Assembly (NCBI RefSeq): GCF_016793825.1
Contig: NZ_JAEULM010000027.1
Span: 1-62,481 of the forward strand
Direction: 5' to 3'
DNA: 62,481 bases
DNA from: Sphingopyxis sp.
GTDB taxonomy: Bacteria; Pseudomonadota; Alphaproteobacteria; Sphingomonadales; Sphingomonadaceae
Part shown: piece by piece, positions 1 through 8,730 of the stretch
Numbering within the stretch: position 1 is the stretch's first letter
Layout of the letters: each line of letters begins with the position of its first letter
Position numbers and translations under genes: made by a program
Notes under the pieces: generated by a model
The model's database searches: none
Told to the model about the DNA's origin: nothing
What the model saw: the letters and a program-made list of their open reading frames with translations, nothing else

Positions 1-243
1 AAGTTCTTCGCGGTGCGCGGCAAGCTCCGCAATGAACGCCTGCTCTTCGACGCTGCGCTTCTTGAGCACGGCTTCCACCTGGTCGGCGATACCCAAATTG
101 CATACGACAATTTGCGTTAGAAGCTCGTCGTCCTGCAGCCCGAATATAGCTTCCATAGTTTGCAGATGGAGCAGCGTTTGCGGGGGCGGGTTCCGGTGGT
201 ATATCGCTTGGTAGAGCCGGACGACGTTCGAGATCTTACTCAT
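1..243 (-). CDS. Partial CDS, hypothetical helical protein of the mobilization region
   Basis: Reading leftward from ATG at 243 the frame stays open to the window edge, giving 81 visible residues (begins MSKISNVVRLYQ). It is predicted to be mostly helical, with charged C-terminal residues. Its ATG overlaps the stop of the ParA-like gene in an ATGA, so the two are translationally coupled. I recognise no family. Its place directly after a ParA-like ATPase in a leftward operon facing a relaxase suggests a plasmid or transfer accessory protein, but that is inference from position only. Confidence 0.6.
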   Translation of the reverse strand, partial: MSKISNVVRLYQAIYHRNPPPQTLLHLQTMEAIFGLQDDELLTQIVVCNLGIADQVEAVLKKRSVEEQAFIAELAAHREEL

Positions 244-962
244 CAGAACAGCCCCCCCAACGCGTCTTCGACATCGCGCTGCCACATACGAAAGCGCGCG
301 CGGGTTCCTCGGGATAGGCCCGCATCGATCTGATCGAGACCCATGTTATCGGTGCGAAACTTGTCGTAGATGTGCTCGGGCAGCGCCGGACAGCAGAAGA
401 CATCGCCCCCAGTCTTCGCGACTGCTTCGAGAAGCTCGGCGTCGACGAGCACGAACTTTTGGGGCGGCCCGTGCCAGGCTGGGAGGTTGAGCAGCACGCG
501 GCCTGGCGGATCGCCGGCGAGCATGGCATCGAGCGTCGCGCGTGACGCCTGATCGAGGCCCATGGTCCAGATGATATCGACGTCGATATCGAGCGCGTCT
601 TCTTCATCCTCGATCGCGAAGCGGATGAACTCGTGGACCCGATCAAGATCCTCAAATCGCCCGCCGGGAACGTTGACGAGGATGTACGCGTCATCGGGCG
701 CGTCATCGATGATCGTGATGAGCTTCTCCTGATCGGATTCGTCACCCAGGTCGATCGGCTCGACGCGATGTCGATTGCCATAGGCATGTTCGATGTCGCG
801 CTGCGACAGGCTCGCTTCGATGAAGATGACGGGAATGCCGCGGTGCATGAGCGAATGTGCAAATGTTGCCAGCGTGCCGGTGCTGCCGACGCCGCCCTTC
901 TCCTTCTCGTAAAGCATGAGGCGCTTGCGCCGGTGCTCCTCAACCTGTTCTTTGGTCGACAT
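243..962 (-). CDS. ParA/MinD-like P-loop ATPase with degenerate Walker A
   Basis: This is a 239-residue protein. Near the N-terminus it has KGGVGST (residues 22-28), which matches the deviant Walker A of ParA/MinD/TraL-type ATPases (KGGVGKT/S). The signature lysine K22 is kept, but the P-loop lysine is serine (S27). The following text (FIEASLSQRDIEH, DDAYILVNVPGG) fits the beta strands of this fold. Proteins of this type partition plasmids or accompany relaxases in transfer regions. The ATG at 962 is preceded by GAAAGGAAG, a good ribosome binding site. It is second in a leftward operon, 75 bp after the 350-residue gene and coupled to the next. Loss of the lysine argues for weak or absent ATP hydrolysis. 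Confidence 0.7.
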   Translation of the reverse strand: MSTKEQVEEHRRKRLMLYEKEKGGVGSTGTLATFAHSLMHRGIPVIFIEASLSQRDIEHAYGNRHRVEPIDLGDESDQEKLITIIDDAPDDAYILVNVPGGRFEDLDRVHEFIRFAIEDEEDALDIDVDIIWTMGLDQASRATLDAMLAGDPPGRVLLNLPAWHGPPQKFVLVDAELLEAVAKTGGDVFCCPALPEHIYDKFRTDNMGLDQIDAGLSRGTRARFRMWQRDVEDALGGLF

Positions 963-1037
963 GGGTCACTTCCTTTCTGCGTTGAATAGTTTGGTCGCCT
1001 GGCCGCAGGGGTGCGGCTACCCGCGTGAAATGTGCGG

Positions 1038-2090
1038 TCATGATTTGGGCCTGCCGTGCTTGGCGTGCGCCTCGGCAAGACGTTGCCGGGCGTCGCCCTG
1101 CGATCGTGCTCGCCCGGCAAATCTCGCGGCGAGATTCGCCCCACGACCCGGCGCTGCGGCTTCGTTCGCCGTCCTTTGCGGAGACCGCGTCGAAGGGCTG
1201 TATGTTGCCTTGTCCGCGTGTTGCGCCGTTGTAACGGGCTGTTGCCGCGAGGGGACAGTGGGCGGCGGACCGGTAGGTGGCAAGGGAGCAGGCGGCGGCT
1301 CGGGGAACTGCTGCGACCCTGTGTGGAGCGTGTATCGATCGGCGACGGCGAAGTGCGCCTTGCGTGAGTAGCCCGCTGAGAGCAGACGCGTGATGATTTG
1401 ATTGAATATCTCAGGTCCATCATCAAGTTCGGCGAGGGCCGATAGCTTTGTCGCGATCGCGCCGACGTCGAGAGCGGTGCCGCGCATGGCCGCGAGATTG
1501 GTGATCGCCGCGGCCCACTGCTCTGGCCCGTTCGTCGAATTCAGGAGGATCTCAGCAATCTCGTCTGGAATATCGGCCGCAGTAATCTTGCGGCGGCGGA
1601 GCGAGGGTGCGCTTTTCTTTTGCTGACCCGGCGGTGCCGGTTCGGCAATGCATTCAGGCCCAATCGCTATTGTGACGGCGCGGATCCGGATAATAGCGAC
1701 CACGATGTTGAAGATGCGGGACGGCCAGACTAGGCCGGACGAGTTGAGGATCGCATCATGGAAAGATTTCTCAGCGTCCTCGAGTTCAAACACGAGCGCG
1801 TCATGGCGATACCGCGGATGGAGCCGCCAGGCGTTGAAACGCGGGACCGTCTTGCGGATCGCTTTACCGGTGATTTCTTGTAATAGCCTGTTTATACACG
1901 GGCCGAGCAGCGCGTGCGCCACAGCGCCATCGCGCAGTTCAGCGCCCGTCGCTCGCGATGCCTGATGCTGATCCACCGCGGCGTCGAAACCGGCGAACGC
2001 CGCTTCACACAATAGATTACCAATGGCATCAACAGCGTCGTCAAGGTAATCCAAATCGTCCTCCCGCACCGAGAAGACCGGGCCTCGCAA
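1038..2090 (-). CDS. Hypothetical protein of the mobilization operon (about 350 aa)
   Basis: This open frame is not explained by any other gene and has sensible composition: an acidic N-terminus (EDDLDYLDDAVDAIG), a mixed middle, then a proline-rich linker (about residues 255-285) and a basic tail. I recognise no domain. The frame opens with TTG at 2090; a GTG at 2069 is an alternative start, and neither has a strong ribosome binding site. It is the first gene of the leftward operon and diverges from the large relaxase, where relaxosome or transfer accessory proteins often sit. The function is not assigned. Confidence 0.55.
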   Translation of the reverse strand: MRGPVFSVREDDLDYLDDAVDAIGNLLCEAAFAGFDAAVDQHQASRATGAELRDGAVAHALLGPCINRLLQEITGKAIRKTVPRFNAWRLHPRYRHDALVFELEDAEKSFHDAILNSSGLVWPSRIFNIVVAIIRIRAVTIAIGPECIAEPAPPGQQKKSAPSLRRRKITAADIPDEIAEILLNSTNGPEQWAAAITNLAAMRGTALDVGAIATKLSALAELDDGPEIFNQIITRLLSAGYSRKAHFAVADRYTLHTGSQQFPEPPPAPLPPTGPPPTVPSRQQPVTTAQHADKATYSPSTRSPQRTANEAAAPGRGANLAARFAGRARSQGDARQRLAEAHAKHGRPKS

Positions 2091-2223
2091 ACAATCTCGC
2101 GGAGGCCTGACGAATCGGGCGGGCTACCATTTATGGTAATGTCAAAGCGATATCCACAATAACCGTTATTTTCGCATGTGGAAATATCGCAGGATGGTGG
2201 TCCATTTGTCACGGATAGCTCGG

Positions 2224-2343
2224 TGTAAGAGACCGTTGTTTCACCTTACATCCGCCATTTTCGTGTATGGTGAAACGAAAATCCCCTTACATTATCGATA
2301 GAGTTTCCAGCACAGGAGATTTTGAGATCCCCGAAGATGTAAG
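2224..2343. repeat. CTTACAT repeats and nested palindromes
   Basis: TGTAAG (2224-2229), CTTACAT (2245-2251), CTTACAT (2286-2292) and ATGTAAG (2337-2343) are copies of one word in both orientations. Between them lie GTTTCACC (2238-2245) with GGTGAAAC (2269-2276), and ATTTTCGT (2257-2264) with ACGAAAAT (2275-2282), both perfect 8-bp inverted repeats. This looks like a multi-site operator or relaxosome-accessory binding array. Which protein binds is unknown; the HTH protein at 6314 is one candidate. Confidence 0.5.
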
Positions 2344-2452
2344 CTATATTCGATGCGGGCTTACTTGTTTTGCGCAATAGGCTAACCTCCCATTCTTCGA
2401 TTGTGGAAGTTAGCAGCAACATGATATCCTTCGGATTAGGAAGGTCGGTTTC

Positions 2453-2509
2453 GCTCGGGACTTCCCGAGCGGGCGCCTGCCGCGGGCTGGTGGGAGGGGC
2501 GCAGCCCGC
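2453..2509 (+). repeat. Two hairpins immediately upstream of the relaxase gene
   Basis: Hairpin one is GCTCGGG (2453-2459), loop ACTT, CCCGAGC (2464-2470). Hairpin two is GCGGGCTG (2482-2489), a 12-nt loop, CAGCCCGC (2502-2509). Both stems are perfect. They end 23 bp before the relaxase ATG. This arrangement fits a relaxase recognition hairpin in an oriT, or mRNA structure controlling relaxase translation. Confidence 0.5.
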
Positions 2510-2532
2510 CCTGGAAGCGTGGACTGGAGATC

Positions 2533-5500
2533 ATGGATCCGATCGGAACTTTTCGCAGGCGCGCAGCAAAGCGGATCATCCGCGACTTGCCGCTCGACCT
2601 GGCGGAGACCGAACTCGATGATCCGTTGGGGCTCCTGCGCGGCAAGGTCCGAGCGAGCCTCGATTCCGCGCAGCGCTGGGAGCGCGGGAAGGCGGCTCCT
2701 GCCCGGCGCGCCTGGTTCGGCATTCCGAGCGTGCCGGACATATCGCGGCTGACGAGCGTGGCGGGGGAGCGCAGCTTCCACCTGGCGCGCAACGTCACCC
2801 GCGAGCGAGCGGCGGCCGCCTTCGATGATTATGCGACCGGTAAGATCGGCGATGCGAATGCGGAGCCGGAAATGGCGGCAGAGGAGCGGCCCGCTGCGAC
2901 GTTCGACCGCTACACGCAGGATCATGGCCATGACGATCGCCAGGTCCTCGTCACGACGCTCGATCCGGATCCGGTCAAGCGAGCCAGGCAGTGGGACGCG
3001 GTCGAAGCGCATGAGTTCGGTCGGCGCAAGAATAAATCCGCCGGACCGCCGCGTCTCAACATCAGATATGAAATCGCGCCTGCGTTTCTGGCGGGCGCTG
3101 CGCTTCGCGCCGATTGTCCCGAAGGTCTGCGTCACATTCTCAACGCCGAGCAGAGGCGGGTGGATGGCGGCAAGGCGCTCGGCAAAAAGCGCCAGTCGGT
3201 TGGTGTGCCGTGGATCGATCCGGAGGCGCCTGCCGCGCTGAAGTGGCTCGCGGCGCTGCCCGGCTGGCCGGATGCGGATCCGCCGGTGAAGCTCAGCGAA
3301 GGTCGCGGCAGCTATGCGGTCATTGCGGGCGAGGCGGAGCTGCCCGCCGATCTCGACGGCGCGGCGCACGAACGCATTCTCGTCGGTGCGAACGCCTGGG
3401 TGCAATCGCTCGCCAAATCCGAAAGCGGCGATGCTGACGCAAATCGGGTCGTGCCCGCCCTGTTCGTGCGGCATGAACCCGACGCGCTCAATAACCTGAC
3501 GAACTGGCACCTGCACTTCCAGGTCGGTAAGCGTGCGGTGTCCATCGATGGCGACGGTGAACTGGCGTTCGACGCCCACGTCGTGCCGCAAATCGCGACC
3601 AGCTTCATGAAGCCGTTCCGCTGCGAGATCGCGCGACTCGTCAACGTCGAACTGAAGGCCACTGACGCTGACTATCGGCTCTCGCCAGAAACCTATGCGA
3701 AGATGGGGCTCGACGCGCAAACCATGCGTAAGGTCGGCGGCAAGGCCACCGTACTCGAACGCGCGGGAGATACGCCGGATGTGTCGCTCGACAATGCAGC
3801 GATCGGCTGGGCGCGCGTGCTTGCGCAGCACGTGGCGAAGCGCGAGGCGGATTTGGCGAATGCTGATACCGCTTTCGAATTTCGCGAAGCGCGCGTGCGC
3901 GAAGTCCGCACTTCGGATGAGCGTGACCGGCTGGACCGGCTCGCGCGCGAGCTTCGCGATCGCGAGCATGCCGCGATCCGGCTGCGCGCTGAGGCCGCCG
4001 AGATCGAAACGCTGTGCGCTATGGCGCGCAGCCATCCGCGTATCGTTGCGCAATTTGCTCCGGGCTATGCAGACAAGGCGCGGAAGGACGGACACGATAC
4101 CTACCTGTCGCACGCGTGGACCCGGCGGGGTAACGAGGCCGAAGCCTATCTCGATGAACTCGAACGGGAGTTGGTCGTTGAACAGGCCGCGATGGCCGAG
4201 CGTCGCGAGCAGGCGATGCTTCTTGAACGCAGCGCTGCCGATCTTCGCGAGCGCCTCGAGCAAGACCTGGGTCTTGCGGTCCAGAATGCAGAGCCGACCC
4301 GCGTGATCGACGCAATTTTGTCACGTGAGCCCCGCACTCAAACCATCCTCGACCCCAATGCGGTGATGCAGCGCATCGCCGAGACGCCGCTCCTGCTCAG
4401 CGACGTCGACGGACACCTCGTGGTCCTCCCGGCCGACGATCCTCAGGATTTGATCCACGGCGTCGATCTGAATGCCGCGCCCTATCGAAAGCGGCTTCCG
4501 GCGATCCGCGATGCCCAGCAGAAGGAACTCGCCCAAGTCGGCGCGTTGCTGACCAAGCGCGGGCCGGCAGGTTTGGATGATGATAATCTCGTCGACAAAA
4601 GCGCCTGGCTGCAAAAGGCGGTGAGGCGCTGGCGCGACACTCCCGAGATGGGGCGGCGGATCAAATTGCGCGATCTCCGCATTAAGGCAGTCCGTAAAGT
4701 CGCGTCAGGCCGCAAACGGGAGGCCGACCAGGAGTTTGCACTGTCGCCGCCTCGCGCGCTCGATCAGCCCTTACCGACCATTGCATCGCTCGGCGCACGC
4801 GGACTCGATATGGTGGGGCTGGGCGAGATCACACCTGGCCGCGAACCACAGCCGGTGCCCGCATGGCTCTCACCGCGCGCAGAACTGCCGCGAGAATATG
4901 ATATTTCCGCTCACGAAACTGTCCCCGTCGCGGCGAAGCAGGCGACGACTTTGCGCGATGTTCGCCGTGATGACTATCGTCCTATCCATCACAACGGGCG
5001 GGAACAGTTTGCTGATCTGTATGAGCGGCTTGCCGACACCTCAATCAATGGGCCATTTCCCGACAGACCGACCAATGACCAGCTTCAGGCGCTTCGATCG
5101 GTGATCGAAACTTATCCTGTTCGCATCGCGCGCTGGCGCGGCGCGCTGCAGATCGATGTGCGCGACGACCCTCGCGACTGGTTCGATACTCCGTATATCC
5201 GGGGCACCGCGGGTCAGGACCTGTTGTCCTCGATCGTCGATAAGCGTGTGCAGATGTTCAGGAACCTGCCCGATATCGATCCGGCGCGCCGGCCAACGGC
5301 TTGGGACGTGGAACAGAAGCGACGGGCATCTTGGCTTGATCGACCTGCCACGCACGTCGCGCCGGTGCCTGCCGAATTGATGGACACATATCAGGAAACC
5401 GACCCTGCCGCCCTGTGGCGCCGTGCGCCTGTCCCTTTCCTGTTCGCGCGGCGTGCGGATGCCGAGGCACCGGACACGGTGAAGACGCTGCGCCACGCCC

Positions 5501-5937
5501 TCGGACCTCGCGCCGCGTGGCTGACACGGCCCGACATACGCGCCCGCACCCGCGCCGCCTGGTTCGTCCAGCAGGAGACGCGGAGCGATATCCTGCATGA
5601 TCTTATGGTCGATTCCGGCTTGCTGCCAGCCGCGCCGCTGCGTGCAAACGAAGCGGACCGCTTTCGGCACATGGGCGATCTGCTGCTCGACGAAGAGTGG
5701 CTGCTGGTCAAGCGCGGTTCGGTGCGGTTCGATCCGCCGAAGGAGGCGGATCGGTTGAAGCGCGCGTTGGCATCGGCTCGATCCAGCGAGGATATGGCGG
5801 CTGCCGCGGCGATCATGGCGTTCGGGATCAAGCGGCGAACAGCGAAACAAAATGCGAAACGGTCGAAGCCATCTAAGGGCCGTCATCCCTACGATCGCGG
5901 GCTGCCCGGCCGAGAGCCCAGCGGGCGCGGACGCTGA
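2533..5937 (+). CDS. Large divergent MobA/MobL (MobQ-type) relaxase-like protein
   Basis: The protein has 1134 residues. The N-terminal third can be laid over MobA/MobL relaxases: AAAAFDDYATGKIGD (Y100, candidate nicking tyrosine), a FDRYTQ segment like the family's DYTRK, QWDAVEAHEFGRRK like the helix W-NAVE--EKRK, then FVRHEP and NWHLHF (H326, H328) matching the metal-binding H...PHxH motif. Relaxases nick one strand at oriT and lead it into the recipient. The rest (about 400-1134) has a charged helical region (about 440-590) and no primase or helicase motif I can see. A GGAG ends 3 nt before the ATG. The family call rests on motif order, not on overall similarity. Confidence 0.6.
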   Translation: MDPIGTFRRRAAKRIIRDLPLDLAETELDDPLGLLRGKVRASLDSAQRWERGKAAPARRAWFGIPSVPDISRLTSVAGERSFHLARNVTRERAAAAFDDYATGKIGDANAEPEMAAEERPAATFDRYTQDHGHDDRQVLVTTLDPDPVKRARQWDAVEAHEFGRRKNKSAGPPRLNIRYEIAPAFLAGAALRADCPEGLRHILNAEQRRVDGGKALGKKRQSVGVPWIDPEAPAALKWLAALPGWPDADPPVKLSEGRGSYAVIAGEAELPADLDGAAHERILVGANAWVQSLAKSESGDADANRVVPALFVRHEPDALNNLTNWHLHFQVGKRAVSIDGDGELAFDAHVVPQIATSFMKPFRCEIARLVNVELKATDADYRLSPETYAKMGLDAQTMRKVGGKATVLERAGDTPDVSLDNAAIGWARVLAQHVAKREADLANADTAFEFREARVREVRTSDERDRLDRLARELRDREHAAIRLRAEAAEIETLCAMARSHPRIVAQFAPGYADKARKDGHDTYLSHAWTRRGNEAEAYLDELERELVVEQAAMAERREQAMLLERSAADLRERLEQDLGLAVQNAEPTRVIDAILSREPRTQTILDPNAVMQRIAETPLLLSDVDGHLVVLPADDPQDLIHGVDLNAAPYRKRLPAIRDAQQKELAQVGALLTKRGPAGLDDDNLVDKSAWLQKAVRRWRDTPEMGRRIKLRDLRIKAVRKVASGRKREADQEFALSPPRALDQPLPTIASLGARGLDMVGLGEITPGREPQPVPAWLSPRAELPREYDISAHETVPVAAKQATTLRDVRRDDYRPIHHNGREQFADLYERLADTSINGPFPDRPTNDQLQALRSVIETYPVRIARWRGALQIDVRDDPRDWFDTPYIRGTAGQDLLSSIVDKRVQMFRNLPDIDPARRPTAWDVEQKRRASWLDRPATHVAPVPAELMDTYQETDPAALWRRAPVPFLFARRADAEAPDTVKTLRHALGPRAAWLTRPDIRARTRAAWFVQQETRSDILHDLMVDSGLLPAAPLRANEADRFRHMGDLLLDEEWLLVKRGSVRFDPPKEADRLKRALASARSSEDMAAAAAIMAFGIKRRTAKQNAKRSKPSKGRHPYDRGLPGREPSGRGR

Positions 5938-6313
5938 AGGCCTCATTGTCAGGAAATCATGCTCCTTGTATCGACTCTCACCCCCAAGACGACGCGAACA
6001 CAGTCGCGCGTTCTCGTAATTCTGTTTGGCCGAGATGGCGCGCTCGCACAGAGGATTCCGATTACCCAGAGAAACTTCGCAGCTATATTAAAGATTTATT
6101 CATCTTTAGGGTCTATATGCCCGGCACAGTTGCGAACATGCGGCGGGGATAGCATCCCAAGTCGGTGACCTATGAATTTGTGATTCGCGCCAATTTTCGA
6201 GCTCCGCATCTGCTGATGCGGGCTTGAATGGCGTTCGAGGTCATGAATGAACCAGCCTAAACATTGCTGCCAAGCAGCCATGGCTTCGCTCGCCGAGCGA
6301 GGAAACCATAGCC
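5938..6313. other. Intergenic, 376 bp, with two small inverted repeats
   Basis: I see no convincing gene. TAAAGAT (6089-6095) pairs with ATCTTTA (6102-6108) in an AT-rich stretch. CCGCATC (6204-6210), loop TGCT, GATGCGG (6215-6221) can be extended by a T-G wobble and three more pairs. Neither is followed by a T run. TCGCTCG/CGAGCGA sits at about 6287-6301, next to the start of the HTH-Dam gene, where self-regulation is plausible. Confidence 0.4.
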
Positions 6314-7432
6314 ATGGGAAATGCACAGAACACAAAGCCGTCGAATAAATTATCCCTTACATCCCCCGCACTCCCCCGCGGTTCGGATGTCTGGGCAAAC
6401 GCTTCTCCTTCCGGGCTGTCAGCGGCAAAATTGCCGTTCGGCGGCAAATCGTCGAATTGCATCGGTTCGAAGGTTAGTAGCGGTTCGGCCGGATCGTCAG
6501 TCCGCCCGGAGCCTGGAGGCGAAAGTTGTGCTAACCTAATTGTTGAATTGCGCGAAGCGCGCGTATCAAAGGGTTGGTCGCGAAAGGTCATGGCCAAGCA
6601 TGTCGGAGTGTCGCCCCAGACAATTACGCGGCTCGAAAAGGGTGTCGGCACCGTGTCAACGCTTGTGGCGGTAATGGACTCAACCAATTTCATGCTGACA
6701 GGTCTGAGTGCCGGTAAGACGCTGTTCGAAAAGCTCCGCAACACCCGTATCAAACATGGAAAGTCGCTGGAGAATTTGGTTAGGCGAACCGGACTGTCGC
6801 ACACGGCCATCCTCGACCTCGAAAATGGTGCGGGATCAGTTGAAGACTTGCTGCGCCTGCTGGCAGCGCTTGCGCCGAGAGCTCGGCGTCAAGCTCCCGC
6901 TCGAGCGTATTGGGCGCTGGGTCAGAAGGAAGATCGTGATTCCCGCTTCACCCCGCCAGATTTCATGGACAATATTTATAAAGCGTTTGGCGAAATAGAT
7001 CTCGATCCATGCGCTCACGAACTCAGCCCTGTCCTGGCGCGCCGTAAGATATTGGCCAGTAGGGGCGGCGACGGACTTAGCCAGACATGGTCAGGGCGTC
7101 TCGCTTTCGTCAATCCGCCGTACTCATGTGCCCTGCAGTGGCTACGGCGAGCTCATGAGCAATGGTCAGCTGGCCACGTTGCCACCGTTGTGTGCCTCGT
7201 TCCGGTCAGAACAGATTCGGCATTTTTCCACGAGGTTTTGAGCTTGGACGCCGATATCTTCTTTCTTAAAGGGCGCGTCAAATTCCTGAAACCGGACGGG
7301 GCGGCGCAGCAAACGCCCTTCAGCCTTATGGTGTTAACCCTTGGAGCAAACGCAGAACAGCGAGCTCGCTTTGCGCAATTAGCAGCCGGATTCTGGTCGC
7401 GAAGGCGTCAGCCAAATGACACTGACCTCTAG
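6314..7432 (+). CDS. Double XRE-type HTH fused to phage-type DNA N6-adenine methyltransferase
   Basis: The protein has 372 residues. After a low-complexity N-terminus there are two Xre-like helix-turn-helix units (about 75-120, LREARVSKGWSRKVMAKHVG; about 137-185, LRNTRIKHGKSLENLVRRTG). Residues about 205-355 match the phage/plasmid Dam family: TPPDFMDNIYKAFGEIDLDPCAH, then DGL--TW, then catalytic NPPYS (N267-Y270). This family methylates adenine N6 in DNA. GAGGA precedes the ATG by about 10 nt. It stands alone between hairpin-bearing gaps. The fusion suggests a protein that binds a defined site and methylates it, or represses its own promoter. Confidence 0.72.
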   Translation: MGNAQNTKPSNKLSLTSPALPRGSDVWANASPSGLSAAKLPFGGKSSNCIGSKVSSGSAGSSVRPEPGGESCANLIVELREARVSKGWSRKVMAKHVGVSPQTITRLEKGVGTVSTLVAVMDSTNFMLTGLSAGKTLFEKLRNTRIKHGKSLENLVRRTGLSHTAILDLENGAGSVEDLLRLLAALAPRARRQAPARAYWALGQKEDRDSRFTPPDFMDNIYKAFGEIDLDPCAHELSPVLARRKILASRGGDGLSQTWSGRLAFVNPPYSCALQWLRRAHEQWSAGHVATVVCLVPVRTDSAFFHEVLSLDADIFFLKGRVKFLKPDGAAQQTPFSLMVLTLGANAEQRARFAQLAAGFWSRRRQPNDTDL

Positions 7433-7927
7433 CGGGAAGGCGTAAACCTCGAAACGGAGCTTAAACCCGGCGAGGGTCTCGATAACGTGCGGTATGCCGC
7501 CATCGATACCCTCGCCGGGTCGCATGCGCTGATGATGGGGTTTCTTGTAGAGCTCGCGTTCTTGAGCAAGTGAACGGGGGCGCTGCGTTCGGGGCAGTCT
7601 CGCTCAGTCTGAGCCCATTGGCTCCTAGGCTCTAACGACCAAAATAGTCGAAGTGGCGTTCCCAGTTCGCTGTTGGGAAGCGGGCGGCGAGTTCAACGGG
7701 CTTAGAATTGATTGTCTAAGTGTCAGAAAGGCCTGCTGCTCAAAATCAAAATCACCCATTCGGTGAAACCGCAGAACGGCCTCGCATGTCCGCCGGATGG
7801 AAAAGCGGGACGCGGCTGCGCGCCCGCCAAGCGGTGGAGACGCTGACGCGGGAAGCGAGGAACAGGGTGAAAGGAAAAGAGGCAGGAGTTCTGTCTCGGA
7901 TCCCTGATCCTCCGAAAGGAGAATATC
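7433..7927. other. Intergenic, 495 bp, with one long inverted repeat
   Basis: No supported gene lies here. The main structure is the perfect 13-bp repeat at 7465-7520. Short open frames on both strands in 7720-7920 have biased arginine/serine composition and conflict with the better-supported gene starting at 7928, so I leave them out. The stretch could be remnant element DNA. Confidence 0.4.
7465..7520. repeat. Perfect 13-bp inverted repeat with 30-nt loop
   Basis: ACCCGGCGAGGGT (7465-7477) pairs exactly with ACCCTCGCCGGGT (7508-7520). Allowing one mismatch, TCGAT inside the left arm pairs with ATCGA inside the right arm, for about 19 bp. It follows the stop of the HTH-Dam gene by 32 bp with no T run, so it may be a factor-dependent terminator, an mRNA 3' stabiliser or a binding site. 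Confidence 0.55.
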
Positions 7928-8692
7928 GTGAACGAGTATCAACTTCCCAAATGCCTGCAGGTGATCGGTCTGGCATGCATTCCCGTCAACGACATACCAG
8001 ACCAGCATCCGGCGCTGGCACGCAGGCCGGTTGCGGCGGCGGTCCTGACGATGGTCGATCAAGATGATGGTCATCGCTGGATCAACACGATCTGCGTCTC
8101 CGACGCGCGCAAGTCGGAAATCCCATTGCCGCACTTGCTCGACAAGACACTGTTGCCCGGCGTGGTCCAGATCGCGTCCATGGCCGATCGCATGACGCTG
8201 GCGATGGACGCGATGAGCCGGCGCTTCTTCGTCGAGCCGGCTCTTGCAGAACTCTGCTTTGGCGAGACGGCTATCGATCCCGCCGCGATGGGTGACCATG
8301 GGTTCGATGAGCGAACAGCGTGCCGTCGTTTCTCGATCCCGATGCCCGAGATCGGCGATGCGGACATCGAGCTTGCCTGGTCGCGCTCGGCGCCTGCGGC
8401 AGCCGAAGACCATGCGCTGCGCGTCGCGACCGCACGCTTGATGCTGTGGGCGCATGTCGAGGCGTTCCGCATCGCGCGACCGGAACCCTTCTTCGAGATC
8501 ATGCTGGCCCTGCGCGACTGGATCGATGCCAGCGAGTATCTCAAGGCCGCGCTCGCCGATATCGGGAACTCACGCCCAATCCGCCGTGCAGACTCTTTCG
8601 CGCATCATTATCGCGACTATCGACAACGCCTTGCTGCGGGCGACGAAACCGCGAGATGGGTCAGCTTCGAGGACGGCCTGTTCCACGCCTGA
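7928..8692 (+). CDS. Hypothetical protein of the accessory region (254 aa)
   Basis: It begins with GTG at 7928 behind GAAAGGAG (7914-7921), a strong ribosome binding site that decides the start. The protein is acidic, soluble and well balanced (for example IPMPEIGDADIELAWSRSAPAAAEDHALRV), with no signal peptide or membrane span. I do not recognise a family or catalytic motif. It lies between the HTH-Dam gene and the short relaxase on the same strand, so an element-encoded accessory role is likely, but nothing in the sequence says which. Confidence 0.65.
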   Translation: MNEYQLPKCLQVIGLACIPVNDIPDQHPALARRPVAAAVLTMVDQDDGHRWINTICVSDARKSEIPLPHLLDKTLLPGVVQIASMADRMTLAMDAMSRRFFVEPALAELCFGETAIDPAAMGDHGFDERTACRRFSIPMPEIGDADIELAWSRSAPAAAEDHALRVATARLMLWAHVEAFRIARPEPFFEIMLALRDWIDASEYLKAALADIGNSRPIRRADSFAHHYRDYRQRLAAGDETARWVSFEDGLFHA

Positions 8693-8730
8693 GCGCGCCT
8701 AACGCGTAAACTCACTATCGATGAAAAAAT

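Larger units (their letters stand above)
2091..2532. other. Divergent intergenic region, candidate oriT and operator zone
   Basis: This 442-bp gap separates the leftward ParA-like operon from the rightward relaxase gene. Its left part is AT-rich for this genome and holds overlapping palindromes and repeated CTTACAT words (2224-2360). Its right part holds two perfect hairpins just before the relaxase start (2453-2509). In mobilizable elements the nic site normally sits beside the relaxase gene and next to inverted repeats, so this is the best oriT candidate in the window. A sequence near 2150 (ATATCCACA) is one mismatch from a DnaA box. No nic consensus was recognised with certainty. Confidence 0.45.

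Noticed and set aside
2145-2165. DnaA-box-like ATATCCACA as a replication origin
   Set aside because: Single site with a mismatch, no iterons and no rep gene in the window.
2410-4263. Long open frame on the reverse strand of the large relaxase gene
   Set aside because: It mirrors the codon pattern of the forward gene, is arginine-rich and has no ribosome site or recognisable domain.
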